A stretch of DNA of 8,994 bases from Bacteroidales bacterium (GCA_029935275.1 JAOZKQ010000076.1:1-8994), one strand, 5' to 3'; counted from the first letter of the stretch, positions 1 through 7,053 are shown. Numbers and translations are program-made. The notes: generated from the sequence alone by a model not told the origin.

Positions 1-763
1 TACAAATTCCAGGATTTACATTCATAAAACCACCTTTTGCCCTATCCCATGGAGGAGTAGCAATTCTAATGTTCAGCATTACAATATTACCCTCAGCCGG
101 ATAGTTAGCCATAGAATATGCACGATAAGTCTCTTCAGGATTCTTCATTTTTAAATCCCACATATTAAACTTATCCCACTCATCCCTGTATTCCTCCTCA
201 ATATCCATATCCTTAAAATTCACAATAATCTTAGGGACATCAATTTGTACATATCCACCCGACTGAAAATCAAGAACTTCACCATCAGGAAGCTTTACTA
301 CAAATTCTTTAATAAATGTTGCTACATTATGATTTGAAACAACTTCACATTCCCATTTTTTAATACCTAAAATTGCCTCTGGCACATGAATAGTTATATC
401 TTCCCTGACTTTAACCTGGCACCCCAACCTCCAGTCATTTTGTTGTTCCTTTCGGGTAAAAAATCCGGTTTCTGTCGGAAGAATTGTACCTCCACCTTCA
501 AGAACCTGACAGGTACACATTCCGCATGTTCCTTGTCCTCCACAAGCAGAAGGTAAATAAATTTCATTATTCCCCAGGACAGAAAGAACGGTAGAGCCAG
601 GAAACACTTCAAATTCCTTGTCGTTTACCTTTAATTTGACAGCTCCCTGAGGTATTAGTTTTTTCCGTGCATAAAGAAGCATGACCACAAGAAAGATGAT
701 CACAATTAAAAAAACGACAATACTGGTTAAAATAACTGTAAGAGATGTGGATAAAAAAATCAT
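1..763 (-). CDS. nqrF: Na+-translocating NADH:quinone reductase subunit F, N-terminal 254 residues (3' end beyond window)
   Basis: NqrF is the electron-entry subunit: NADH reduces FAD, and electrons pass to a [2Fe-2S] centre on the cytoplasmic face. I translated the minus strand from the ATG at 763. Residues 10-31 form one membrane anchor. A ferredoxin domain follows, with C74, C80, C83 and C115; the spacing (x5, x2, x31) is that of NqrF. The FAD-binding motif RAYSMANYP starts at R214, and the frame stays open to base 1, ending at about NPGIC. The family is about 400-425 residues, so the NADH-binding C-terminal half lies outside the window. This is an edge effect, not a truncated gene. An additional cysteine (C85, in CGMCTCQ) is, from memory, common in Bacteroidetes NqrF. 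It is the last visible gene of the operon, 24 bases after nqrE. Confidence 0.97.
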   Translation of the reverse strand, partial: MIFLSTSLTVILTSIVVFLIVIIFLVVMLLYARKKLIPQGAVKLKVNDKEFEVFPGSTVLSVLGNNEIYLPSACGGQGTCGMCTCQVLEGGGTILPTETGFFTRKEQQNDWRLGCQVKVREDITIHVPEAILGIKKWECEVVSNHNVATFIKEFVVKLPDGEVLDFQSGGYVQIDVPKIIVNFKDMDIEEEYRDEWDKFNMWDLKMKNPEETYRAYSMANYPAEGNIVMLNIRIATPPWDRAKGGFMNVNPGIC

Positions 764-787
764 TTCGACTTCGTTTTAAATTGTCAA

Positions 788-1405
788 TTAAAGTTTAATG
801 CCCATGAAACTCATAAAGGCAATGCCCATTAAGCCGGTAATAATAAAAGTAATACCCAGTCCCCTTAACGGAGCTGGAACATTAGAGTAACGTATTTTCT
901 CTCGTATGGCAGCAATTCCAACAATCGCCAGGAAGAAACCAAGTCCTGAACCTAATCCGAAGGAAGTAGCCTCTGCAATATTTTGATATTCCCTTTGTTG
1001 CATAAACAATGAACCACCAAGAATGGCACAATTAACAGCAATCAAAGGAAGAAATATTCCTAATGATGTATATAATGCAGGAGAAAATTTTTCGATAACC
1101 ATTTCAACTAATTGTACCATGGAAGCAATTACCGCAATAAACATTATAAAAGAAAGGAAGCTAAGGTCCACATCAGCAAATCGCTCTCCAAGCCATACCA
1201 GGGCTCCTTTTTTCAACAAGTAATTATGCAACAAATAATCTATCGGGACTGTAATACCCAGTACAAATACCACTGCGATCCCAAGTCCTACAGAGGTTTT
1301 TACAGTTTTTGAAACAGCAAGGTATGAACACATGCCTAAGAAATAGGCAAATACCATGTTATCAATAAAAATGGATTTAATAAATATATTGATCAAATTT
1401 TCCAT
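788..1405 (-). CDS. nqrE: Na+-translocating NADH:quinone reductase subunit E
   Basis: NqrE is an integral inner-membrane subunit that pairs with NqrD. Together they hold an iron centre midway in the electron path from NqrF to the flavin of NqrC. The 205 residues form about six membrane segments (roughly 12-31, 38-58, 81-100, 110-135, 149-169 and 183-203). The start (MENLINIFIKSIFIDNM) and the FLGMC and AVNCAILGG motifs are typical of the family. C26 and C126 match the two iron-ligand cysteines known from Vibrio NqrE. The second lies about six residues further along than in Vibrio because the loop after segment 2 (about 60-80) is longer, which I recall as usual in Bacteroidetes. The gene follows nqrD after 27 bases and is intact. 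RnfA is homologous, but the complete nqrA-F context settles the assignment. Confidence 0.97.
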   Translation of the reverse strand: MENLINIFIKSIFIDNMVFAYFLGMCSYLAVSKTVKTSVGLGIAVVFVLGITVPIDYLLHNYLLKKGALVWLGERFADVDLSFLSFIMFIAVIASMVQLVEMVIEKFSPALYTSLGIFLPLIAVNCAILGGSLFMQQREYQNIAEATSFGLGSGLGFFLAIVGIAAIREKIRYSNVPAPLRGLGITFIITGLMGIAFMSFMGIKL

Positions 1406-1432
1406 TGGGAAATTATTAAAGTTTCAAATAAT

Positions 1433-2077
1433 TTAATCTTCAATTAATTCTCTATTCCGGCTCCTTTGAACCCAGATAATAATACCAATCACCATGAGAG
1501 CCATGGGTGGAAGAATCATTAGTCCATTATTTTCATATCCAATGTTATACAAGCCAATCTTCTCAAATATTGGAAAACCAAGTAACTCACCGGATCCTAA
1601 CAGTTCCCTGAAAAAAGCCACAATAACAAGGATGATACCATAACCTGCAGCATTTCCTATTCCATCAAGAAATGCAGGCCAGGGTTTATTGGTCATGGCA
1701 AAGGCCTCCAGCCTTCCCATAATAATACAGTTCGTAATAATCAGTCCAACAAAAACGGAAAGTTGTTTACTAACATCGTAAGCATAAGCTTTTAAGAACT
1801 GATCAACCAAAATAACCATTGCTGCAATAACTGTTAATTGAACAATTATCCTTATTCTGGGAGGAATAAGATTCCTGAGCATGGAAATAACCATATTTGA
1901 AACTGCAAGAACTGCCACCACTGAGAAAGTCATAACAATAGCAGGTTCGAGCTTGGCGGTAATAGCCAGGGCCGAACAAATACCCAAAACCTGAACAGTA
2001 ATCGGATTATCCTCATTCAGAGGATTAGTCAGCAGCTTCATGTTTTTTGAAGAAAATAAAGGCTCTCTGTCTTTCAT
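1433..2077 (-). CDS. nqrD: Na+-translocating NADH:quinone reductase subunit D
   Basis: NqrD is the membrane partner of NqrE and is homologous to it, inserted with opposite topology. The 214 residues comprise a polar N-terminus of about 25 residues and about six hydrophobic segments. NPITVQVLGICSALA (24-38) and VGLIITNCIIMGRLEAFAM (110-128) are family signatures. C34 and C117 correspond to the cysteines that share the membrane iron with NqrE. FFRELLGSGELLG near 155-167 is also characteristic. The start at 2077 gives an N-terminus like Bacteroidetes NqrD. A second in-frame ATG at codon 13 would shorten it but would leave only an 11-residue lead before the conserved NPITVQ. The start lies 9 bases after the nqrC stop, so the two are very probably translated from one message. 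RnfE is the closest alternative and is excluded by context. Confidence 0.97.
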   Translation of the reverse strand: MKDREPLFSSKNMKLLTNPLNEDNPITVQVLGICSALAITAKLEPAIVMTFSVVAVLAVSNMVISMLRNLIPPRIRIIVQLTVIAAMVILVDQFLKAYAYDVSKQLSVFVGLIITNCIIMGRLEAFAMTNKPWPAFLDGIGNAAGYGIILVIVAFFRELLGSGELLGFPIFEKIGLYNIGYENNGLMILPPMALMVIGIIIWVQRSRNRELIED

Positions 2078-2086
2078 AGTAAATGA

Positions 2087-2791
2087 TTAATTCATTTGAT
2101 TCTTAAAATATGCCTCATAAGGCTTTAAACAGTCTTTCAGCATGTCCTCCAGACCATTGGTTGTAAGTGTAGATCCGGTGATACCATCCACCTGGTTCAT
2201 AGAAGACGGATCAGATTTCCCTTTTACAATATCAATGGAAACAAATACACCAGCCCCGGAAAAGATCTCCCTTCCTTTAAACCGATCCTGAAACCATGGA
2301 GTTGTAATTTGCGACCCAAGTCCGGGAGTTTCACCATCATGACCAAAGTTGGTACCAAAAATGGTATTAAAATCATCATTAAGTGCAACATAACCATAGA
2401 TTGGTCCCCACAGGCCAGCCCCTCTGACTGGAATTACATATTCCTTCTTCTCATCATCCCGTAACCCAACAAAGATTGGCAGATTTTTTTCTTCATCAGG
2501 CTTACGTACTTCATCAACCATATTCACTTTAAAAGCATCAATTCCATCCTTGATCTCACCTTTGGAATCTACTACATAACTCTCTGTAATATATTTTTCA
2601 TAAAGAGATTCTGCATCTGAAGCCGTGCTTTCAATAGTTATGGAAGCAAGTATATTCCTCATTTGTTCAATCCGAAAATTTTTCTGCTGTAGTGGCTGAA
2701 GAAGCATAGCTGCAGAAGATAATATGGCTGCAACCAGAATCACCATAACCGTAGAAAAAACAAAAATATAGGTATTACTAAAACTTTTCAT
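2087..2791 (-). CDS. nqrC: Na+-translocating NADH:quinone reductase subunit C (covalent FMN carrier)
   Basis: NqrC carries FMN bound covalently through a phosphoester to threonine, in a domain on the outer (periplasmic) side of the inner membrane. It takes electrons from the NqrD/E iron and passes them to NqrB. The 234 residues begin with one membrane anchor (about 9-32), followed by an FMN-binding domain. ETPGLGSQI (154-162) is conserved. The flavinylation motif is D202-G-I-T-G-S-T208, with T208 the expected acceptor; the usual consensus is Dxx[S/T]GAT, so S207 replaces the more common Ala. The modification needs an ApbE flavin transferase, which is not in this window. The length is somewhat shorter than Vibrio NqrC. 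The gene follows nqrB after 18 bases, a gap that includes a short alternating TA run. RnfG is the homologue excluded by context. Confidence 0.97.
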   Translation of the reverse strand: MKSFSNTYIFVFSTVMVILVAAILSSAAMLLQPLQQKNFRIEQMRNILASITIESTASDAESLYEKYITESYVVDSKGEIKDGIDAFKVNMVDEVRKPDEEKNLPIFVGLRDDEKKEYVIPVRGAGLWGPIYGYVALNDDFNTIFGTNFGHDGETPGLGSQITTPWFQDRFKGREIFSGAGVFVSIDIVKGKSDPSSMNQVDGITGSTLTTNGLEDMLKDCLKPYEAYFKNQMN

Positions 2792-2809
2792 AAGGCTCTT
2801 ATATATATA

Positions 2810-3976
2810 TTATGCTTTAATCTTAATTCTCTTAAGCCGGCTTTTAATGTTTGCCTCAACAACATAATGATCAATTAATGGAGCAAATACATTCATGAAT
2901 AAAATTGCCAACATAACACCTTCAGGATATGCAGGGTTTAATACTCTGATCAATATAGCAAGTACGCCGGTTAAGAAACCATAAATCCATTTTCCTATAT
3001 CAGTTTGTGCTGCTGTTACCGGATCAGTGGCCATAAATACAGCACCAAAGGCAAAACCTCCCAGGAGAAAATGTTCCCAGGCAGGAAGCTCCATGAAGGC
3101 ATTCACAGCAAACAAGTTCAGAATAAGCCCCATGAACAATCCACCTGCAATCATAGAAGCCATAATCTTCCAGCTTCCAATACCTGTCCAAATTAAAATA
3201 ATGGCACCAAATAATATAGCAAGCACAGAAGTCTCTCCAACTGAGCCAGGAATTATTCCAAGAAACATATTAAAAGTAGAGGGAAGATTTGATATATTAC
3301 CAGCAGCAGCTTCGGCCAAAGGAGTTGCTCCGGAAAAGCCATCCACTACATTATCAGCATTTTTTACCATCCCTGAAATCCAGACAGAGTCGCCTGACAT
3401 CCAGCCCGGGTATGCAAAGAACAGAAAAGCTCTTACAGTAAGGGCAGGATTTAATATATTCATTCCGGTACCTCCAAATACCTCTTTTCCAAGAATAACT
3501 GCAAAAGCTATAGCAATAGCCAGCATCCAAAGCGGTGTATCAACAGGAACAATCAGCGGAATCAGGAATCCTGACACAAAATATCCTTCATTCACTTCAT
3601 GTTTCCGTATCTGTGCAAAAATTATTTCAATACCTAAACCAACCACATAAGATACAATAATCAATGGCAGGACTTTCAAAAAGCCAAAACCAAATTCTTG
3701 CCAGAAAGTAGCATCTTCACCAAAAGCCAAAAAATGCCAGTGTCCCACATTCCACATTCCAAAAAGTAATGATGGAATAAGTGCTACTATAACCAATATC
3801 ATCGACCTTTTCATATCAATGGAATCTCTGATTTGAGCACCTCTTAATTTTGTTACCTCATCAGGAACGAAAAAGAAGGTTTCAATAGCATCAAAAGTTG
3901 AATGAAATGCTTCAAACTTTCCACCCTCTTCAAAGCTTGGCTTGATTTTGTCAATATAATTCCTTAAAAATTTCAT
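2810..3976 (-). CDS. nqrB: Na+-translocating NADH:quinone reductase subunit B (covalent FMN, quinone side)
   Basis: NqrB is the large membrane subunit. It carries a second covalently bound FMN and also riboflavin, and it is where electrons reach quinone and Na+ movement is coupled. The 388 residues have a polar N-terminal arm (about 1-55) and then multiple hydrophobic helices. Family signatures are HEVNEGYFVSG (126-136), KEVFGGTGMNILNPAL (164-179) and RAFLFFAYP (182-190). The flavinylation motif is D212-G-F-S-G-A-T218, a full match to Dxx[S/T]GAT with T218 as acceptor. ATDPVTAAQT (316-325) is also conserved. The protein is slightly shorter than Vibrio NqrB (about 415 residues). The long N-terminal arm distinguishes it from RnfD. 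It lies 31 bases after nqrA and is intact. An open frame on the opposite strand inside it is a shadow. Confidence 0.98.
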   Translation of the reverse strand: MKFLRNYIDKIKPSFEEGGKFEAFHSTFDAIETFFFVPDEVTKLRGAQIRDSIDMKRSMILVIVALIPSLLFGMWNVGHWHFLAFGEDATFWQEFGFGFLKVLPLIIVSYVVGLGIEIIFAQIRKHEVNEGYFVSGFLIPLIVPVDTPLWMLAIAIAFAVILGKEVFGGTGMNILNPALTVRAFLFFAYPGWMSGDSVWISGMVKNADNVVDGFSGATPLAEAAAGNISNLPSTFNMFLGIIPGSVGETSVLAILFGAIILIWTGIGSWKIMASMIAGGLFMGLILNLFAVNAFMELPAWEHFLLGGFAFGAVFMATDPVTAAQTDIGKWIYGFLTGVLAILIRVLNPAYPEGVMLAILFMNVFAPLIDHYVVEANIKSRLKRIKIKA

Positions 3977-4007
3977 TATGTATGAATTATTAATTCAAAG
4001 ATAAATT

Positions 4008-5354
4008 CTAACCCAATTCTTTTAACATATATTCGAATCCTTTGCGCAGGATCGCCTGCACCTCAGTTTTAGAGGTACATACAAACTCACAAAGTGCCAT
4101 ATCCTCCTCTGCCACTTCATAAATACCAAGGTTTTCCATCAGGTCAAAATCTTCAACAATAATAGCTTTCAGAAGTTCAACAGGGTAAATATTCATCGGA
4201 AACACTTTCTCATATTGCCCGGTCATTACAAAATTACGCTTACCTCCATTCAGGTTTGTATCAAAAATGAACTCCTTTTTCGGCATCATCCAGCTAAAAT
4301 AAGACATTGATATGCTAAACTTATTAAGTCTTGGCATCATCCAACCAAAAGGTTCAAAATAATTACCCTCAGGTATTACGGTTAATTGCTGATCATAATA
4401 CCCAATATAACCTTCCCGGTTAATAGCCGTTCCTGTAAGTGCATTACCACTAATATATCTTAAATTAGAACCTGAAGCATTTGTTTCTACCATTTCTTTT
4501 ACAGACATACCCAATTTAGTCTTATAGTAAATTGGATTTATCACTTCAGAGCCCACAAAAGCAATGATCCTTTCAACATCAAGCACACCCGTTTCAAATA
4601 AGCGACCAATCATTACAACATCTTGTGGATTAACCACCCAAACAACTTCACCCTTATTCACCGGATCAGTATGATTGATCTGAATCCCTACATTACCGGC
4701 AGGGTGCGGTCCGGCAAACTCAGTAATTTCAACATTGCTCAGTGAATTAAAAACAGAGTCATCAAGGGTATTTGCTTTAACACCTATATGAATTTTACCT
4801 TCAGTAAGTTTTGAAAGGACATCTACTCCCTTTTGAAAAACTTCATTTAGACCCTGTAATACAAAATTCATATCCGGAGCTAAGGGTGCTGAGTCAAAGC
4901 CTGAAATAAATATAGACCGCGGTTTATCCTCAGGATTAGCAATGATATTAAATGGCCTTTGTCGTATAGTTGGCCACAAACCACTGCTTAACAAAATATT
5001 TATAACATTCTCCCCTGACAAAGAAGACAAATCACCAATCTTAAGATCAACAGTTATATTCTGATTATCTGACTTAACTACCACCTCAAGAATCCTCCTC
5101 CTTTCTCCACGATTTACAGCTACCACTGTGCCACTAACAGGGGAAGTAAACTTTACCTCCGGCCTGTATTTATCATAAAATAAAGTTGAACCAAGTTTAA
5201 CTTTATCATCTGGTTTTACAGCAAGTTTCGGGATTAATCCGGGAAAATCTGTTGGTTTAAGTGCAAACAACTCCGTTTCAGGCACTGAAATCAGATTAAA
5301 AACTGCTTTTCCTTTCATTCTGATATCAAGGCCTTTTTTTATTTTAACAGTCAT
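4008..5354 (-). CDS. nqrA: Na+-translocating NADH:quinone reductase subunit A
   Basis: NqrA is the cytoplasmic subunit that docks on NqrB. It has no membrane segment and has been linked to quinone binding. The 448 residues match the usual length (about 446). The N-terminus, KIKKGLDIRMKGKA, is the typical opening and supports the ATG at 5354. SPVSGTVVAV (71-80) lies in the lipoyl-like barrel region. GPHPAGNVGIQI (215-226) and the C-terminal stretch GIYEVAEEDMALCEF (410-424) are family signatures. The Rossmann-like middle is related to RnfC, but the Fe-S cysteine clusters of RnfC are absent. It is the first gene of the nqrABCDEF operon, transcribed leftwards and divergent from the Plug gene, with candidate promoters just upstream. 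The stop codon is TAG. Confidence 0.98.
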   Translation of the reverse strand: MTVKIKKGLDIRMKGKAVFNLISVPETELFALKPTDFPGLIPKLAVKPDDKVKLGSTLFYDKYRPEVKFTSPVSGTVVAVNRGERRRILEVVVKSDNQNITVDLKIGDLSSLSGENVINILLSSGLWPTIRQRPFNIIANPEDKPRSIFISGFDSAPLAPDMNFVLQGLNEVFQKGVDVLSKLTEGKIHIGVKANTLDDSVFNSLSNVEITEFAGPHPAGNVGIQINHTDPVNKGEVVWVVNPQDVVMIGRLFETGVLDVERIIAFVGSEVINPIYYKTKLGMSVKEMVETNASGSNLRYISGNALTGTAINREGYIGYYDQQLTVIPEGNYFEPFGWMMPRLNKFSISMSYFSWMMPKKEFIFDTNLNGGKRNFVMTGQYEKVFPMNIYPVELLKAIIVEDFDLMENLGIYEVAEEDMALCEFVCTSKTEVQAILRKGFEYMLKELG

Positions 5355-5383
5355 CTGAAACTTTTAAATTTATTATCTGAAGA

Positions 5384-5391
5384 CAAAAATA
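5384..5391 (-). promoter_or_regulatory. Candidate -7 element, proximal nqrA promoter
   Basis: The minus strand reads TATTTTTG, a full match to the Bacteroidetes -7 consensus TAnnTTTG. It lies about 30 bases upstream of the nqrA ATG, giving a leader of roughly 20 bases. The upstream -33 element is weak (TTAG instead of TTTG, with an 18-base spacer). Chance matches are expected in DNA this AT-rich. Confidence 0.45.
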
Positions 5392-5436
5392 TGTAATTTT
5401 CTTTTAAATCTAACTGAATAACTTTGTAATGATCAG

Positions 5437-5444
5437 CAAACATA
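5437..5444 (-). promoter_or_regulatory. Candidate -7 element, distal nqrA promoter
   Basis: The minus strand reads TATGTTTG, a full match to TAnnTTTG. A TTTC (3 of 4 to the -33 consensus TTTG) lies 20 bases further upstream, which is good spacing. It would give an nqrA leader of about 75 bases. It overlaps one end of the palindrome at 5442-5455, so a protein bound there would block this promoter. It may be an alternative to, or a tandem with, the proximal site. Confidence 0.4.
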
Positions 5445-5455
5445 CAAATTTGTAT
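5442..5455. repeat. Perfect 14-bp palindrome, possible operator
   Basis: ATACAAATTTGTAT is its own reverse complement with no spacer. It sits in the nqrA/Plug divergent gap about 90 bases upstream of the nqrA start and overlaps a candidate -7 element by three bases. The size and position suit a dimeric regulator, but I cannot match it to a known regulator's site, and AT-rich DNA produces short palindromes by chance. Confidence 0.35.
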
Positions 5456-5473
5456 TAATGTAAAGAAATAGAT

Positions 5474-5584
5474 ATGAATGAAGCTTGTGCTTTTTGGCAA
5501 AATTTAGCATTAAAAGATCTAATTTATTTTAATTCTAAAATAGGAAGAACAAGAATTAGTCTTTTAGAAAGTAAAATTAATTGA
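5474..5584 (+). CDS. Doubtful 36-residue ORF in the divergent gap
   Basis: An ATG at 5474 opens a 36-codon frame (beginning MNEACAFWQNLALKD) that ends at TGA 5582-5584. An in-frame TAA lies at 5456-5458, so it cannot be extended upstream. The composition is not absurd for a protein (one Cys, one Trp, a basic tail), but there is no clear ribosome-binding site, no signal peptide or membrane segment, and no family I recognise. It could be a small protein, a decayed remnant or chance. I think chance is most likely. Confidence 0.12.
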   Translation: MNEACAFWQNLALKDLIYFNSKIGRTRISLLESKIN

Positions 5585-5590
5585 TTATGC

Positions 5591-5598
5591 TATTTTTG
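5591..5598 (+). promoter_or_regulatory. Candidate -7 element for the Plug gene
   Basis: TATTTTTG matches TAnnTTTG on the plus strand. It would give a long leader of about 145 bases to the ATG at 5750. No good TTTG lies at -33. A nearer but imperfect alternative is TACTTTTA at 5712-5719 (one mismatch), which would give a leader of about 25 bases. I cannot choose between them. Confidence 0.25.
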
Positions 5599-5749
5599 TT
5601 TTTTCTTTTGAAGTCTAATTCATGTTTATCTATAAAATATATGGTTTTAATATTTTGCCACTACAGTTCTTTTTTAACTTGTTTATTAATAAACCTGCAT
5701 TTTTCGAATATTACTTTTAGATATAATAATAACTCAAAATAAATAATAG

Positions 5750-7042
5750 ATGAAATTATTCTTGTCATTTTTGGTTTTCATTCATCTCACTTTCCCTGTA
5801 ATTGGTCAATCCGACCGTGGGAACATGGATTCTTTATTACATAGTAACCACATTTATTCCAATACAATAAAGACTGTTCAGCTATTTAAGGAGGGATGGC
5901 CCCTGACTTATCCAATAATAAAGCTAAATTCACAAAAAAAGCTTATTCTTAGTTTTGATGAACTATCGGACAATGTAGGAGATTATTATTATACATTTAT
6001 ACATTGTGACGCTGGCTGGGCTAATTCAAATTTAATAGAAACTGATTATCTTGAGGGCTTCCCTGAAAACCAAATCAGTGATTACAAGTTCTCCTATAAT
6101 ACCTCGGTAAAATATATTCACTATAAACTTCGCTTTCCAAATGAAGATGTAAAGTTTAAGATTTCAGGGAATTACATCTTAATGGTCTATCAAAACTATA
6201 ACAAATCGAAACCTATTATCACTTTTCGTTTTATGGTTGCAGAAGATCTGGTGGATGTACAACTGACCCTGACACGACCAGCCAGTACCCAATTAAGGGA
6301 TTACGGACAAGAGGTTCATGTTTCAGTAAAATATTCAAAGTTTGCCATTTTTGACCCATATAGTGAAGTTAGGGTAATGGTAACTCAAAACGGGAGATGG
6401 GATAATGCGGCTTTCTTCACCAAACCATCATTTGTCCGGGCTCAGGAGATTATATATGATTTTGACAGAAAAAACATATTTTATGGTGGAAATGAATATC
6501 GATATTTCGATATAAAAAGCTTAAGATACCAAACAGAATACGTAAGTAATATTGATTTTAAGCATCCATATTTTCATGTTCAATTATTCCCTTCCAAACC
6601 CAAAAACAGGATTTCTTATTTTTATAATGATGATATCAATGGGAAGTACTATGTAAAAATACAGGAAGGTGTAGAAGATGATGTTGAATCAGATTATGTA
6701 AAGGTTTATTTCACACTCAATATGAATTTTCCTGACACCAGGGGAGAAGTTTATATTTTTGGGGCTCTTTCAAACTGGAACTGCAGACCTGAGAACCACA
6801 TGATTTATAATTCTGACACAAGGGCCTACGAAGGGTCCCTTTTATTAAAGCAGGGTTATTATAATTATGAGTATATAGTAAAGGAGAAAGGTATCCCATT
6901 TGCTAACAATACTTTAATTGAAGGCAGTCATTACGATACGGAAAATGATTATTCTACTTATGTGTACCACAGGCCTGCCGGGGCAAGATATGACCGCTTA
7001 ATAGGCTCTACGCTTGGCAACTCGTTGATCAAGCCTAGATAA
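5750..7042 (+). CDS. Type IX secretion system Plug-family protein (formerly DUF5103)
   Basis: By family resemblance this is the Plug protein of the Bacteroidetes type IX secretion system. In Flavobacterium johnsoniae, Plug closes the periplasmic side of the giant outer-membrane SprA (Sov) pore when no substrate is moving. The 430 residues begin with a signal peptide (hydrophobic 2-18, likely cut near VIGQ 17-20) with no lipobox cysteine, so it should be a soluble periplasmic protein. The body is rich in beta strands. NEYRYFDIKSL (248-258) and the C-terminal EGSHYDTENDYSTYVYHRP (391-409) with RYDRLIGS (413-420) are the signatures I associate with the family. Residues about 316-378 (GEVYIFGALSNW at 332-343) look like an Ig-like/E-set fold similar to carbohydrate-binding modules. 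It is monocistronic and divergent from nqrA. No other T9SS gene is in the window, which is usual because those genes are scattered. The assignment rests on recalled motifs. Confidence 0.82.
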   Translation: MKLFLSFLVFIHLTFPVIGQSDRGNMDSLLHSNHIYSNTIKTVQLFKEGWPLTYPIIKLNSQKKLILSFDELSDNVGDYYYTFIHCDAGWANSNLIETDYLEGFPENQISDYKFSYNTSVKYIHYKLRFPNEDVKFKISGNYILMVYQNYNKSKPIITFRFMVAEDLVDVQLTLTRPASTQLRDYGQEVHVSVKYSKFAIFDPYSEVRVMVTQNGRWDNAAFFTKPSFVRAQEIIYDFDRKNIFYGGNEYRYFDIKSLRYQTEYVSNIDFKHPYFHVQLFPSKPKNRISYFYNDDINGKYYVKIQEGVEDDVESDYVKVYFTLNMNFPDTRGEVYIFGALSNWNCRPENHMIYNSDTRAYEGSLLLKQGYYNYEYIVKEKGIPFANNTLIEGSHYDTENDYSTYVYHRPAGARYDRLIGSTLGNSLIKPR

Positions 7043-7053
7043 GCTTGGTTTTT
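7028..7053 (+). terminator. Possible weak intrinsic terminator after the Plug gene
   Basis: CAAGC (7030-7034) can pair with GCTTG (7043-7047) around an 8-base loop, extended by a T-G and an A-T pair, and is followed by TTTTT (7049-7053). The stem includes coding sequence, and the loop contains the TAA stop codon (7040-7042). The stem is short and only moderately GC-rich, so termination may be partial. Confidence 0.4.

Larger units (their letters stand above)
5355..5749. other. AT-rich divergent intergenic region between nqrA and the Plug gene
   Basis: This is a 395-base stretch between two divergent starts, much richer in A and T than the flanking genes. It contains candidate promoters on both strands, a perfect 14-bp palindrome, and one short ORF of doubtful reality. 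I see no tRNA, no GC-rich hairpin with a U-run, no riboswitch-like structure, and no insertion-sequence ends or target duplications. Confidence 0.8.

Noticed and set aside
394..612. 72-codon minus-strand frame beginning inside nqrF
   Set aside because: It overlaps the [2Fe-2S] region of nqrF in another frame. The nqrF frame carries all the conserved cysteines, so this is a shadow.
1..763. Truncated nqrF pseudogene
   Set aside because: The frame is open to base 1 with all conserved residues in place. The missing C-terminal half is due to the window edge.
2799..2812. Alternating TA run between nqrB and nqrC
   Set aside because: It is only about five dinucleotide units and overlaps the nqrB stop codon, too short to call a phase-variable repeat, and it lies within an operon gap with no promoter-like elements.
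3027..3650. Open frame of 207 codons on the plus strand, antisense to nqrB
   Set aside because: It lies wholly inside an unmistakable nqrB, and its translation is rich in Pro, Ile, Ser and Thr without domain features, as expected of an antisense shadow.
1..5354. Rnf (ferredoxin:NAD+ oxidoreductase) operon instead of Nqr
   Set aside because: Gene order A-B-C-D-E-F, an NqrA without Fe-S cysteine clusters, the long N-terminal arm of NqrB and the FAD-type NqrF with its ferredoxin domain all fit Nqr and not Rnf.
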